Source: an uncultured Roseovarius sp. (lineage in GTDB: Bacteria; Pseudomonadota; Alphaproteobacteria; Rhodobacterales; Rhodobacteraceae). From it: a DNA stretch of 59,654 nt. The notes below the pieces were generated by a model. It did no database searches, was not told where the DNA came from, and was given only the letters and a program-made list of their open reading frames with translations. Below, piece after piece: positions 36,275-45,250 of the stretch; position 1 is the stretch's first letter; every line of letters starts with the position of its first letter. The DNA is taken from NCBI RefSeq assembly GCF_947489715.1, contig NZ_CANLER010000016.1:1-59654 (forward strand), given 5' to 3'. The translations under genes were made by a program, and so were the position numbers.

Positions 36275-37108
36275 TCAATCGGTCAGCGCACCATAGCGCT
36301 TGTCACGAAAATCAAGCGCCTTGCGCAGACCTTCATCGCGCACCAGTTTCACAAACTGGGCTTTCTCGGGGGCCTCAGCCGCGTTAAGCGTCGCGGCCAG
36401 ATCGAGGTTGACGTTCACCGCATTACGCAATCCCATCGCCTCGTAGGCGCGGGTTAGCGCGGTCTTGGTAAGACGCAACGTGACCAGCGGGGTCAACGCA
36501 ATCTTCTGCGCCAATTTCTGCACGGCCACCTCCAGTTCTTCCGGCCTCACGACACGGTTGATCATCCCGACGCGCTCCGCCTCGACAGCGTCAATCGTGT
36601 CGCCCGTCAGCAATAGCTCCATCGTTTTCTTCTGACCCAGGATGAACGGCATCAACAGGGTGACCGGCCCTGATCCGAAGCGGATTTCGGGTTCACCGAA
36701 TTTCGCCCGGTCCGTCGCCACGATCATGTCGCACGCCATGGCAAGCTCACATGCGCCAGCTAGGCACCAACCATCCACAGCCGCAATCGTCGGCTTGGTC
36801 GACGACCAGACTGCCATCGACAGCCCGACGTTGTTAGTCAGCGCCGCGTGCCAGTCCTCAGGGCGCGCGAGACCCATTTCGACCTCCTGCGCGATGTCAT
36901 ACCCGACCGAGAAATTCCGATTGCTTCCGGTAATGACGATGACCTTCACTTCATCATTCCTTTCGAACGCCTCTACCTGCGCGCGAGAGCGGCTTACCAC
37001 TTCGGCAGAAAGTGCATTGATTTTTGTTGGTCGATTCAACCTGATCCAGCCGATGCCATCACAGATTTCGGCAAGGATGACTTCATTGGTGGCGGTATCA
37101 GTTTTCAT
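36275..37108 (-). CDS. Enoyl-CoA hydratase/isomerase family protein
   Basis: 277 aa crotonase-fold protein. The oxyanion-hole regions are seen as KINALSAEVVSRS and NFSVGYDIAQEV, and the two acidic positions as CLAGACELAMACDMI and FGEPEIRFGSGPV. It would hydrate, isomerise or hydrolyse an acyl-CoA made by the adjacent ligase. GGAGAAG upstream supports ATG 37108, which lies inside the last codons of the acyl-CoA ligase gene (11-base overlap), indicating coupled expression. Confidence 0.88.
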   Translation of the reverse strand: MKTDTATNEVILAEICDGIGWIRLNRPTKINALSAEVVSRSRAQVEAFERNDEVKVIVITGSNRNFSVGYDIAQEVEMGLARPEDWHAALTNNVGLSMAVWSSTKPTIAAVDGWCLAGACELAMACDMIVATDRAKFGEPEIRFGSGPVTLLMPFILGQKKTMELLLTGDTIDAVEAERVGMINRVVRPEELEVAVQKLAQKIALTPLVTLRLTKTALTRAYEAMGLRNAVNVNLDLAATLNAAEAPEKAQFVKLVRDEGLRKALDFRDKRYGALTD

Positions 37109-38792
37109 TGGTCTTCTCCGGTTGTTTTTTGGCGTGAGAGGGTATTGTCTTTGCAGAATCTCGGACAACGTTCAGCGCGCCAGCAACGTGCAAGCATCGG
37201 AGGGCGGCTTTGTCCGGTTTGCCAAGTCCCGTGCGCGGAAGCGAAGGCACCACTGCCCAGCCATCGGGTAACCACCACGAGGGGACAAGCGCCCGCAGAC
37301 GGTCTCGATGGGCCGCAATATCAGCCGGCTTGTCTGCCTCGCAGACTACTACTGCCAGCGGCCGTTCCTGAAAGCGCGGGTGCGGCATTGCGATCACTGC
37401 GGCGTCGAGAATACCCGGCAAGCCCCGTAGCGCATCTTCAAGCACCGGTGCTGCAATCCATTCCCCGCCAGACTTGATGGCATCCTTCAGCCGATCGGTA
37501 AGGGTCAGCCGCCCCAGCGCGTCGATGGTTCCGATATCGCCAGTCCTGAGCCAACCTCCGTCAAACGCATCATCGGCGTCGGTACCGAGATAGGATCGCG
37601 TCACACAGGGACCACGGATCTGAATTTCGCCTGCTGTTCCGCTGCCCGGTTCGACGGTTTCGCCATCCGCAGCCACAACTCGCAGTTCAAGCCCGGGCAT
37701 GGGATAACCGATCGGCTGTTGCGCATTTGGCCCAACATCAGTTTCATCATGGGTGACACGGCCCAGAACCGACATCGACGAGGTTTCCGTCATGCCCCAA
37801 GCCTGAATAATCTCGACCTTCTTTTCGGCCATGGCATCGATCAGCGATTTTGGGACTACCGACCCCCCTGTAGCCAGGCGCGAGAGAGTCTTGAACCCTG
37901 TCGCTCCGGTTGCATCCCGCATCCGTAAAAGGTCGCTCCAAATGGTCGGAACGCCGGCGGCAATGGTCACGCCGCAATCCTCAATCAACGCATCGAGCGC
38001 ATCGGGCCGGAACTCGGCGCCCGGCAGAACGAGGTCGGTACCAGCCATGACAGCGGCAAATGGCATTCCCCAGCCGTTCACATGGTAGAACGGAACCGCT
38101 GGAAGCAATGTATCTCGGCGCGAGAGTCCCAGCGAGTTAGCGCTGGTCAGACTCTGCGCCTGCAGCCAGATCGAACGGTGCGAATAGACAACCGATTTCG
38201 GCCGTCCGGTCGTTCCGCCGGTATGGCAGATCGTCGCCGCTGCGGTTTCTTCTGGGTCAGTCAGCGCATCCGCCCTCATCGCGGGCGCATCCGCCAGAAA
38301 ATTCCCGTAAGACAACGTTTCAACCGGCAGGCCTTTGGCGGACACAACTGGCTCTTGCCCCGTCACCAGAACAAGTCGAAGCCTGGTCCCTGCGAGCATC
38401 GGTGCAAGTTGCTCGAACCGTTCAAAATACCCGCGGCTGACGATTATGACGCAGTCGCCGGTCTCCTGCAAACTGTTCGCAAGGTCAGTATCATGCATCC
38501 GGATATTCAGAGGGTGCAGGATCATGCCACGTGCCGGTACGCCAAGATAAGCTTCAAAGTGTTCTACGTCTGCATTGCCGAACGTGGCCACGACGTCCCC
38601 AGGGCCGACGCCCCGCGCTGTCAGGGAAGCCCCGAGCCGTGCGGCTCGCACCGCACAATCCTGCAGGGTTGCCCGGCTCCTGACACCGTTGCAATGCCAA
38701 ATGACGTCCGCACCGCCGCCAAACCGCAGCGCGTGACGCAAAAGCTGCGCAACGCCTAGATTGCCATGCTGCATTGTGCTTTGGATGCTCAT
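37098..38792 (-). CDS. Acyl-CoA synthetase (AMP-forming)
   Basis: 564 aa ANL-superfamily ligase: ATP plus acid plus CoA to acyl-CoA and AMP. Core motifs are ICHTGGTTGRPKSVVYSH (P-loop, A3), AWGMTETSSMSVL (A5), GWLRTGDIGTIDALGRL (A7), DRLKDAIKSGGEWI (A8) and PRTGLGKPDKAALR with the C-terminal lysine (A10). The acid is not predictable from sequence. It overlaps the enoyl-CoA hydratase gene, so the two form a CoA-dependent step beside the amine-oxidation genes. Confidence 0.9.
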   Translation of the reverse strand: MSIQSTMQHGNLGVAQLLRHALRFGGGADVIWHCNGVRSRATLQDCAVRAARLGASLTARGVGPGDVVATFGNADVEHFEAYLGVPARGMILHPLNIRMHDTDLANSLQETGDCVIIVSRGYFERFEQLAPMLAGTRLRLVLVTGQEPVVSAKGLPVETLSYGNFLADAPAMRADALTDPEETAAATICHTGGTTGRPKSVVYSHRSIWLQAQSLTSANSLGLSRRDTLLPAVPFYHVNGWGMPFAAVMAGTDLVLPGAEFRPDALDALIEDCGVTIAAGVPTIWSDLLRMRDATGATGFKTLSRLATGGSVVPKSLIDAMAEKKVEIIQAWGMTETSSMSVLGRVTHDETDVGPNAQQPIGYPMPGLELRVVAADGETVEPGSGTAGEIQIRGPCVTRSYLGTDADDAFDGGWLRTGDIGTIDALGRLTLTDRLKDAIKSGGEWIAAPVLEDALRGLPGILDAAVIAMPHPRFQERPLAVVVCEADKPADIAAHRDRLRALVPSWWLPDGWAVVPSLPRTGLGKPDKAALRCLHVAGALNVVRDSAKTIPSHAKKQPEKTNEN

Positions 38793-38874
38793 TTCCGTTC
38801 CCCGGTTGAAGATCCACCCGACCTTATCGGCCAGGCGGATCTGGCTGTCTTTAGGCCGCGACCTTCTGGCCGCC

Positions 38875-38970
38875 CTAAACTGGGATGCCCTTGTTGACAG
38901 TCATTGCGTTGGGGCTGAATTCTACCGCGGCTTTCGCGCCATCCAGTGCCTTCAGATCAATGCCATTCAT
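38875..38970 (-). CDS. Small protein, 31 aa
   Basis: A 31-residue ORF starting MNGIDLKALDGAKAAVEFSP and ending TVNKGIPV. AGAAGGAGAG lies six bases upstream of the ATG at 38970, a strong ribosome site. It lies 82 bases upstream of the acyl-CoA ligase gene on the same strand and downstream of the aminotransferase gene. The N-terminal half resembles the beginning of OsmC-family proteins, so it may be the 5' remnant of such a gene; alternatively it is a genuine small protein or a leader peptide. No stronger assignment is possible. Confidence 0.45.
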   Translation of the reverse strand: MNGIDLKALDGAKAAVEFSPNAMTVNKGIPV

Positions 38971-39129
38971 GGTTTCTCTCCTTCTAAAATTGTTAAGCTT
39001 TGGCCGCGAGACAGGGTTTGGTATTTGCAGTTGTGCTAGAGCGTCCTCGATCTCTTCGAAGACCTGATCATTGTGGCAAATAGGCATTCTTTAATTCACG
39101 CCCAGTCTTGCGGATCCGAAGTTGGCAGT

Positions 39130-40488
39130 TCAGCCAATGCCTGCAACTGCTTCGATACTTTCCCGCAGGATTCCGGCTGTCCTGTCGATCAGTTCAGGCG
39201 TCATCACCAACGTCGGTGACAAAATCAAGCTGTTGCCAAGCGGACGCACAATGAGACTGCGCTCTTGTGCAGCCGCCGCGACTTTGTTTCCGATTTCCAC
39301 GGAGTCTTCGAAAGATTTTTTGCTCTGCTTGTCCTGTACGAATTCAATACCGATCATGAAATGGCTGCCGCGCACTTCGCCAACGATGTCTATATCGATC
39401 AGGTCCTTAAGTGCGTTTTCGAACATCTTGCCAGTAGTTCGAACCTTCTCCGGCAACCTCTCACGTTGCATCAAGTCGATATTGGCAAGACCAACTGCAG
39501 CCGCAGCCGGATGGCCCGAATAGGTAAATCCATGAAGGAATTTTTCGCCCGGCTCAGAGATTACATCGAAAATCTCGTCCGATATAATCGTGGCTGAAAG
39601 TGGCTGATAGCCTGACGTCATTCCCTTGGCCGAAGTGATGATGTCTGGTTCGATATCGAAGAGGTCTTTCGACGCGAAGAAGTGACCCAGCCTTCCGAAA
39701 GCCGTGACCACCTCGTCGGAGATGTACTTGATGTCATACGCCTTGCAGATTTCCAAGGCGCGCTTGTGATAGCCCGCTGGCGCCACAATCACGCCACCTG
39801 CGCCCATGATCGGCTCTGCTATGAAGGCAGCAATGTTGTCGTCCCCGATCCGCGCTATAGTCTGCTCCAAGTCGAGCATTAGATCGTCTAAGAATTCCGC
39901 CTCCGATTTTCCTTCACCCTCTCGCCAGTGATGGGGCGAACGCAAATGGTGCACGAGATCTGTAGCGCAGCTCCAGCCTGCCGAATAGGCCGGTGTGGTC
40001 ATTGCCATAGCCAAATAAGTCGAGCCGTGATAGCCGCCCAACCGGCTAAGCACTTGCCGTTTGTTCGGTTTCCCACGCCGAGCATAGTAGTGATGTAATA
40101 TGCGCACTGCAGTGTCGTTGGCGGCCGAACCTGAGTTGGCGAAATAAACATGGTTTAGATTGCCAGGTGCGAGGCTGGTGATCTTTTCGGCTAGTAGTGC
40201 CGCCGCCGGATGGGTGAAGTTGTAGAAAGTCGAGTAGTAGTCAAGCTCTTCCAACTGCTTGGTGACTGCATCGATCAGCTCTCTCCGCCCATGCCCGACA
40301 TTTACACACCAAAGCCCGGCGATACCGTCAATCAGCTCGCGGCCTTCGTTATCATATACGAACGCCCCTTTGCCACGTTGGATGATCGTTCGCGCACTGT
40401 TCTGTTTCAGGGCGTCGAGATCCGCGAATGACTGAATGAGGTGATTGTCTGCAGTCAAAACAGAATCGGAAGTCGTATCTAATTGCAT
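39130..40488 (-). CDS. Class III PLP-dependent aminotransferase
   Basis: 452 aa of the omega-amino acid:pyruvate / putrescine aminotransferase group. Seen are YFANSGSAANDTAVRILHHY (phosphate cup), LGGYHGSTYLAMAM, IAEPIMGAGGVIVAPAGYHK, the Asp-containing YISDEVVTAFGRLG and the Schiff-base lysine in SAKGMTSGYQPLSA. It moves a terminal amino group to a 2-oxoacid, giving an aldehyde for the dehydrogenase at 34823. GAGGG before ATG 40488 is better placed than for the ATG at 40503. It is divergent from the LuxR gene at 40620. Confidence 0.92.
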   Translation of the reverse strand: MQLDTTSDSVLTADNHLIQSFADLDALKQNSARTIIQRGKGAFVYDNEGRELIDGIAGLWCVNVGHGRRELIDAVTKQLEELDYYSTFYNFTHPAAALLAEKITSLAPGNLNHVYFANSGSAANDTAVRILHHYYARRGKPNKRQVLSRLGGYHGSTYLAMAMTTPAYSAGWSCATDLVHHLRSPHHWREGEGKSEAEFLDDLMLDLEQTIARIGDDNIAAFIAEPIMGAGGVIVAPAGYHKRALEICKAYDIKYISDEVVTAFGRLGHFFASKDLFDIEPDIITSAKGMTSGYQPLSATIISDEIFDVISEPGEKFLHGFTYSGHPAAAAVGLANIDLMQRERLPEKVRTTGKMFENALKDLIDIDIVGEVRGSHFMIGIEFVQDKQSKKSFEDSVEIGNKVAAAAQERSLIVRPLGNSLILSPTLVMTPELIDRTAGILRESIEAVAGIG

Positions 40489-40595
40489 ATTGCTAGCCCT
40501 CATCGTCGTTGGCTTTCAGGTCCGCTGTATCGGTCGAAATCCGAAAACGTTGTAACCCTCAAAAATGGAGTCTAGATTACCCCCGGCTTCGAAAC

Positions 40596-40619
40596 GGGGT
40601 ATAACCCTAAGGGGGTATT
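40596..40619. promoter_or_regulatory. Operator region between aminotransferase and LuxR gene
   Basis: GGGGTAT (40596-40602) and GGGGGTATT (40611-40619) are directly repeated about 16 bases apart, with CCCTAA between; the opposite half TTACCCCC is at 40578-40585. The 19-base 40601-40619 part matches the site at 34784-34802. It overlaps or adjoins the LuxR start, so the regulator may also control itself. Confidence 0.5.
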
Positions 40620-41432
40620 TTGGCGAAACCACTGCAAGCAGGGATGGAACACCTTGGGCAAATGATCTTTCATTTGCACACGCAAGGTTTTGAAGAGTCC
40701 ATTTTTCAGTTTGTTAGATATTTTCTCGACATCGACAATGAAACTATCCTTATCTACACAGGAAATAAGCGCCCACGTATTATACATAGACGTGCCACTG
40801 TAATGCAGGTTCACGAAAGACTGGAATCTGACTACGTGCTCGGCGCTTATCTGCTCGATCCGTTCTACAACTTGCATGTCGAACAGGCACCTGCAGGCAT
40901 CTACACATTGAGCCAGGTCGCTCCAGACCAATTCAAACGAACCGAATATTTTTCAACTTACTACCGACGAACTACTGTTGTGGATGAGATGGTATATGTG
41001 GCCTACCCGTCACCGCACGTTTCCGTACATCTCAGCGTGGGTCGAGATGCCGCTTCCGGCCAACGGTTTTCAAAACGCGAGTTGGCGCGCGCGCGCGAGC
41101 TGGAGCCAGTCCTTCGCGCCATAAGCGAACTGCACTGGGCGAATCTGCACTCAAACGATAACAACGACAAGACATCCGAGCCAGATGCGTTTCGTGAAAG
41201 ACTGGAGTCGGAACTAGGAATCTGCCTTACACCACGTCAGGCCCAGGTTGCGCTGTTTATCTTGAGGGGACATTCATCGGTTTCAATAAGCCTACGCCTC
41301 AAAATTAGCGAACAAACCGTGAAAGTTTTTCGAAAACAACTGTATCGTAAATGTGGGATCTCGTCTCAAGCAGAGCTTTTTTCAATGATGATGCCCGTAT
41401 TGTTAAAAATTGTCGCGCAGAGGACCCCCTAA
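40620..41432 (+). CDS. LuxR-family transcriptional regulator
   Basis: 270 aa. The LuxR-type HTH is at about residues 203-255 (LTPRQAQVALFILRGHSSVS, then ISLRLKISEQTVKVFRKQLY). The N-terminal domain is not an evident receiver or autoinducer domain. It is divergent from the aminotransferase gene, and the repeated GGGGTAT motif between them also occurs before the Pot operon, so it probably activates both. Start uncertain: TTG 40620 with AAGGGGG just upstream, or ATG 40644 at residue 9. Confidence 0.82.
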   Translation: MAKPLQAGMEHLGQMIFHLHTQGFEESIFQFVRYFLDIDNETILIYTGNKRPRIIHRRATVMQVHERLESDYVLGAYLLDPFYNLHVEQAPAGIYTLSQVAPDQFKRTEYFSTYYRRTTVVDEMVYVAYPSPHVSVHLSVGRDAASGQRFSKRELARARELEPVLRAISELHWANLHSNDNNDKTSEPDAFRERLESELGICLTPRQAQVALFILRGHSSVSISLRLKISEQTVKVFRKQLYRKCGISSQAELFSMMMPVLLKIVAQRTP

Positions 41433-41452
41433 CAAAACTAGGGACTTTGTTT

Positions 41453-42280
41453 CTACTTCCTGTCGATCAGAATTCGCCCCATAATTTCCTTGGTAAATTT
41501 CGCCGCAACCATTGCAGTGACGTTTCCTGGATCTCGGTGGGGATTGAGTTCTACAACATCAGCGCCAATCAACTGGCCGCTAAAATTGTGAATGACGTCG
41601 AGAACCGCGCGCGTTGAAAGCCCGCCGGGTTCATAATGTGACACGCCTGGGGCGAAAGCCGGATCGAGTGCATCCATATCAAGCGACAGATAAACAGGGC
41701 GATCAAAGCTGATGCTACCAACCTGTGACAGATCACACATTTCGTGGATTTCGACACCAAAACGTGCGGCTTGTTCGCGCTGATGTCCATTCAAAGTACG
41801 TATGCCAATCTGAACAAGCCGATCGATTAGTCCACTTTCCATGAGTCGCGCAAACGGCGAGGCATGACTATACGAGTTCCCCTGCATATCATCATAGAGG
41901 TCGGGATGGGCATCAATGTGCAAAATGCTCAGCCTTCCATGGTTTTCGGCATGCGCGCTGATGGCAGGGAACGAAACAGAGTGATCTCCACCTAGGCTCA
42001 AAACCTGGTAGCCAGACTTCACCAATTTTGTGATTGATGTATGAATCAACTCAAATGCTTCTAATCCTGTTTTGTCATAGAGAGATACATCGCCTGCATC
42101 CTGCCATAGCTTTTTGTCCGACAAATCAAATCCGGTTTCTGTCCAAAGGTTAGCCGAGTCACAGAATAAAGCCTCGCGGATGCGGGTGGGCGCCATGCAC
42201 GGTCCAGACAAGTAACTGACATTGTTGTCCTGCGGCAAACCAAGCAATTGAATCGGAGTTTTTTGATCATTCTTTGGCAT
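41453..42280 (-). CDS. Agmatinase/ureohydrolase family protein
   Basis: 275 aa arginase-fold enzyme. Manganese ligands appear as LSLGGDHSVSFPA, HIDAHPDLYDD and SLDMDALDPAFAPG, all intact, so it is likely active. Members hydrolyse agmatine, guanidinobutyrate, guanidinopropionate or arginine, releasing urea; agmatine would give putrescine for the linked aminotransferase. AGGAGA is eight bases before ATG 42280 and only two before ATG 42286. Convergent with the LuxR gene, whose stop is 20 bases away. Confidence 0.88.
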   Translation of the reverse strand: MPKNDQKTPIQLLGLPQDNNVSYLSGPCMAPTRIREALFCDSANLWTETGFDLSDKKLWQDAGDVSLYDKTGLEAFELIHTSITKLVKSGYQVLSLGGDHSVSFPAISAHAENHGRLSILHIDAHPDLYDDMQGNSYSHASPFARLMESGLIDRLVQIGIRTLNGHQREQAARFGVEIHEMCDLSQVGSISFDRPVYLSLDMDALDPAFAPGVSHYEPGGLSTRAVLDVIHNFSGQLIGADVVELNPHRDPGNVTAMVAAKFTKEIMGRILIDRK

Positions 42281-42298
42281 TAACATTGTCTCCTGCAA

Positions 42299-42912
42299 GT
42301 ATAATTTTGACTGTCGAAAGCGCTGTACTGATTACTTAATCCTGAGCCAGACCCCGACGTGCAATCAATTTACATAACATTACATGTGATACTGGAATCA
42401 ACTGGAGCGCTGAATATATAGAAGTCCTAGGATTGAAACACACCGCCGGTGGATCCGGTGTCTTTACGCATTGCAATCCACCAAACAAGGATTTGCACTC
42501 CCGTATTCGGAACGATGATCGTTAGCACATCTTCAATTGAGGATAATCCCCGATGGAATGTGTTGCCGCTTCCATCTATCAGCGTGCCGTTCTGACTACT
42601 CGCAGCGGAGCTTTCCTTTCGTCGTGTTGAACACCGAACGAGGCGAACTCCGGATCATCGTCATCTGCCGAGAATGACAAACCTGTGTCGGGCTCTCCTC
42701 CCAACTGCACTATTCCGCTCGTGCAATAGGAGGTAGCGCTTTTTTCAGAATCCCGTCTTCTAGACGGCGACACGATCGCCAAATTGACAGTCAGAATTAC
42801 GTGAAGTTACAGCAACCAAAGACTGTCGTGGGGATATGCGTTCAAATGGTGATGATTCTGAACGCGCCTAGCTTAACTGGGGGACGATTAGGCTGGCAGG
42901 TTTCCGTTGGGA
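42299..42912. other. Gap with possible gene remnant
   Basis: About 610 bases. A 67-codon minus-strand frame (42579-42782) is open, and a second minus-strand frame continues from about 42640 to a stop near 42433, ending DTGSTGGVFQS. Neither has a ribosome site or a family I recognise. They could be one frameshifted gene. An inverted repeat CACCG/CGGTG lies near 42440. Confidence 0.3.
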
Positions 42913-44874
42913 TCAATCACAGCATAGACCCGGGGTGCAAAGGCTATGCCGTTTTTTTTCGCTACCTGCTTTTGATTGGGTTTGTTTTGAAAGCCATTGG
43001 GGCAACATATCTGCAGACATCGGTCGGGCGATTTGATATCCCTGAATGCGATCAAACCCTAACTGCTCAACCAATTTCAGGTGCTCCTGGGTTTCAACGC
43101 CTTCGGCTACTAGACCAACCTGTAGAGCCCGTCCAAGAGCAACCATCGCTTTAAGAGTGTTCGACAATGAGCCGTTTTGATTGTCCAATTGAATGAGTTC
43201 TCGCGCCACCTTTATTCGCGTTGGCTTGACGGCAAGAATACTTGTAACCGAGGCTCTGTCCGTTCCGAAATCGTCGATTTCTAGTTCGATACCCATTTCG
43301 CGCAGACAATCCAAATTCCATGCCAAAGTTGCGTTTGTTTGATCGAAAACAACAGACTCCAACAACTCAAACGTAAGCTTCTTACTCGGGATCCATTGAG
43401 ATCTTAATTGCGGAATAAGGTTTGCGCTAAACAGCCGCCGGCCCGAGACGTTTACAGAGACTCTAGGGACGTCAACTTGTGCATCTTCCCATCTCCGAAG
43501 ATCGCCCAAGACCCGTTCGAAAATCGTTTCATCAATCTTGTGAAGGATACCAACTTCTTCTGCGACGGCAACAAATTCACCAGGACGTAATATGCCCTTT
43601 TCTGGGTGTTGCCATCGCGCCAGGGCTTCGCAACCAACCGGCGTATGGTCAAGAGCTGAAACTTGCGGTTGATAGTAAGGAATGAATTCACCATGCTCCA
43701 AACCCCGTTTGATTTCCTCGCCAAGGGATCTTCGCTTTTCGGTCGCAGCGCGCATTTCTTCCGTGAACTCAATAAATCCACCTTTGTTCTCGTTTTTGGC
43801 ACGGATCAATGCGATGTCGGCATTCGATATGACTTGCACCGCCTGGCCTTTAAATCCCTCCATCTTTCTTGATGCGATTCCGATACTTGCTTCAACTCGG
43901 CATTTCTCACCATTTATATCAATAAATTGGTTTAGCAGTTTGATGATTTGCATGGCGCGTTCTCGTGCGGCCTCTACTGTTTCGCCGGGCGGCAATAGCA
44001 CAACGAATTCATCTCCACCGGTGCGTATCAGTACTTCTTCTTCCGATGAGTTTGCGCTGAGCCGTTTGGCGCAGATGCGCAAGACTTCATCACCCGCATC
44101 ATGACCCATAGTGTCATTGATCAATTTGAAACCGTCCAGGTCGATGTTCAGAACAGTCAGAATGCGTTTCCGCTCAGCCCGATAAAAAAGCTCATGGTCC
44201 AGTTTTCTCCGATTTCCCAGCCCGGTCAGGCTGTCGTGCATTGCATTATGTTCTGCCGTGACTTTGGCCCGTTCTATCCCGGTAATCAGCAGCTTCAGTG
44301 GGCTCCCGATGATTTTTCGAAAAGCTAAAAGATTGGATAGAACTGCAAATATCAGGCCAGAGCCGAGAACAAACGCTGAGAGATTGCGCTGGCGGATCGC
44401 TGCGGTCGTGACTTCGTCCCGCCTCCAATGTAAAACCAGATCCATATCGTCAATAAATTGGACGGGAACGACCAATGAATTAGCACTGACTCCTGGATAA
44501 CAGCCTAATCCCAGAGGCGCTTTTAGTATCGGCTGCCCATCCAGGTCTCGTAGTTCGGCACATTCGATCGCCGGATCGGACATCAAAGTCAGCAAGATCT
44601 GACGACCGGAAAAAACTGCTTGATCGATGTTTTTGTCGAAGCTTACCTGTTCCAATCCACCGGCGACCCGACCTGCAAAGTTTCCGACGCGCATGGACAG
44701 CTTCTGGTCGACATCCGAGATTTGTATGCGTGACAAAACTGTAAGCCCTACGATGGCGCAGAGCAAAAAGTTGACCGCCAGCCAAAACGAAAGCCTAAAA
44801 TAGAGCCTAAAAGGTCCGCCCCAGTCGATAGTGCTAGTTAAATTGCAATCAGAACTTTTTGACATTACCTGCAC
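42913..44874 (-). CDS. GGDEF-EAL cyclic-di-GMP enzyme
   Basis: 653 aa inner-membrane protein. One helix at about residues 29-50, a periplasmic sensor of about 110 aa, a second helix (about 167-186), then GGDEF and EAL domains. The GGDEF motif RTGGDEFVVLL is intact, but the upstream inhibitory RxxD site is absent (NSSE), so product inhibition there is unlikely. EAL residues are mostly kept: CEALARW, FELLESVVF, DDFGTDRAS, AEGVETQEHL; KVAREL replaces the usual KID segment but keeps Lys. It can thus make or degrade c-di-GMP. Its start lies inside the preceding small exported protein gene. Confidence 0.9.
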   Translation of the reverse strand: MQVMSKSSDCNLTSTIDWGGPFRLYFRLSFWLAVNFLLCAIVGLTVLSRIQISDVDQKLSMRVGNFAGRVAGGLEQVSFDKNIDQAVFSGRQILLTLMSDPAIECAELRDLDGQPILKAPLGLGCYPGVSANSLVVPVQFIDDMDLVLHWRRDEVTTAAIRQRNLSAFVLGSGLIFAVLSNLLAFRKIIGSPLKLLITGIERAKVTAEHNAMHDSLTGLGNRRKLDHELFYRAERKRILTVLNIDLDGFKLINDTMGHDAGDEVLRICAKRLSANSSEEEVLIRTGGDEFVVLLPPGETVEAARERAMQIIKLLNQFIDINGEKCRVEASIGIASRKMEGFKGQAVQVISNADIALIRAKNENKGGFIEFTEEMRAATEKRRSLGEEIKRGLEHGEFIPYYQPQVSALDHTPVGCEALARWQHPEKGILRPGEFVAVAEEVGILHKIDETIFERVLGDLRRWEDAQVDVPRVSVNVSGRRLFSANLIPQLRSQWIPSKKLTFELLESVVFDQTNATLAWNLDCLREMGIELEIDDFGTDRASVTSILAVKPTRIKVARELIQLDNQNGSLSNTLKAMVALGRALQVGLVAEGVETQEHLKLVEQLGFDRIQGYQIARPMSADMLPQWLSKQTQSKAGSEKKRHSLCTPGLCCD

Positions 44875-45250
44875 GCATCATTTTGAGTAGATTTTTTCGG
44901 TTTTTGATCTCTGTCATAACGACGCGGTAGCCTCGTCGCGCCTGCACCAGATAGAAATCTACTTCGTATTTTTCGCCTTGTTCATCACGCAACTCTGCGC
45001 ACATCACAAAAAAATTGTTGCCTTTGAAAATTAGCGGATGCGCCTTAATCGGATACAGTTTTTGTACCGTCGCTGTGTCTTGATCGACGAAGTGAATTGC
45101 ACCGTCGATTTGAGATCGTTCGAGATGTCGTTGCAAAGCCACCTGTAATTCGGTTCGTATCTCGGATGTTTCGGCTTGTGCGTTACCAACAAATTGCAAG
45201 CACGCAAATGCGGTGGTCAGTGTAAGAAAGCCGCGTCTTTGAATACTCAT
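44849..45250 (-). CDS. Small exported protein paired with GGDEF-EAL gene
   Basis: 133 aa with an N-terminal signal (SIQRRGFLTLTTAFACLQFV, cleavage likely after AQA). The mature part of about 105 aa is predicted periplasmic, with mixed strand and helix and several charged C-terminal residues (TEIKNRKNLLKMMR). I do not recognise a domain. Its end overlaps the start of the GGDEF-EAL gene by 26 bases, so the two are translationally coupled; a periplasmic partner for the sensor, comparable in logic to YfiR-YfiN, is plausible. Confidence 0.7.
   Translation of the reverse strand: MSIQRRGFLTLTTAFACLQFVGNAQAETSEIRTELQVALQRHLERSQIDGAIHFVDQDTATVQKLYPIKAHPLIFKGNNFFVMCAELRDEQGEKYEVDFYLVQARRGYRVVMTEIKNRKNLLKMMRAGNVKKF

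Noticed and set aside
42579..42782. 67-codon minus-strand frame before the GGDEF-EAL gene end
   Set aside because: Composition is not convincing and no ribosome site is visible; described only as a possible remnant.
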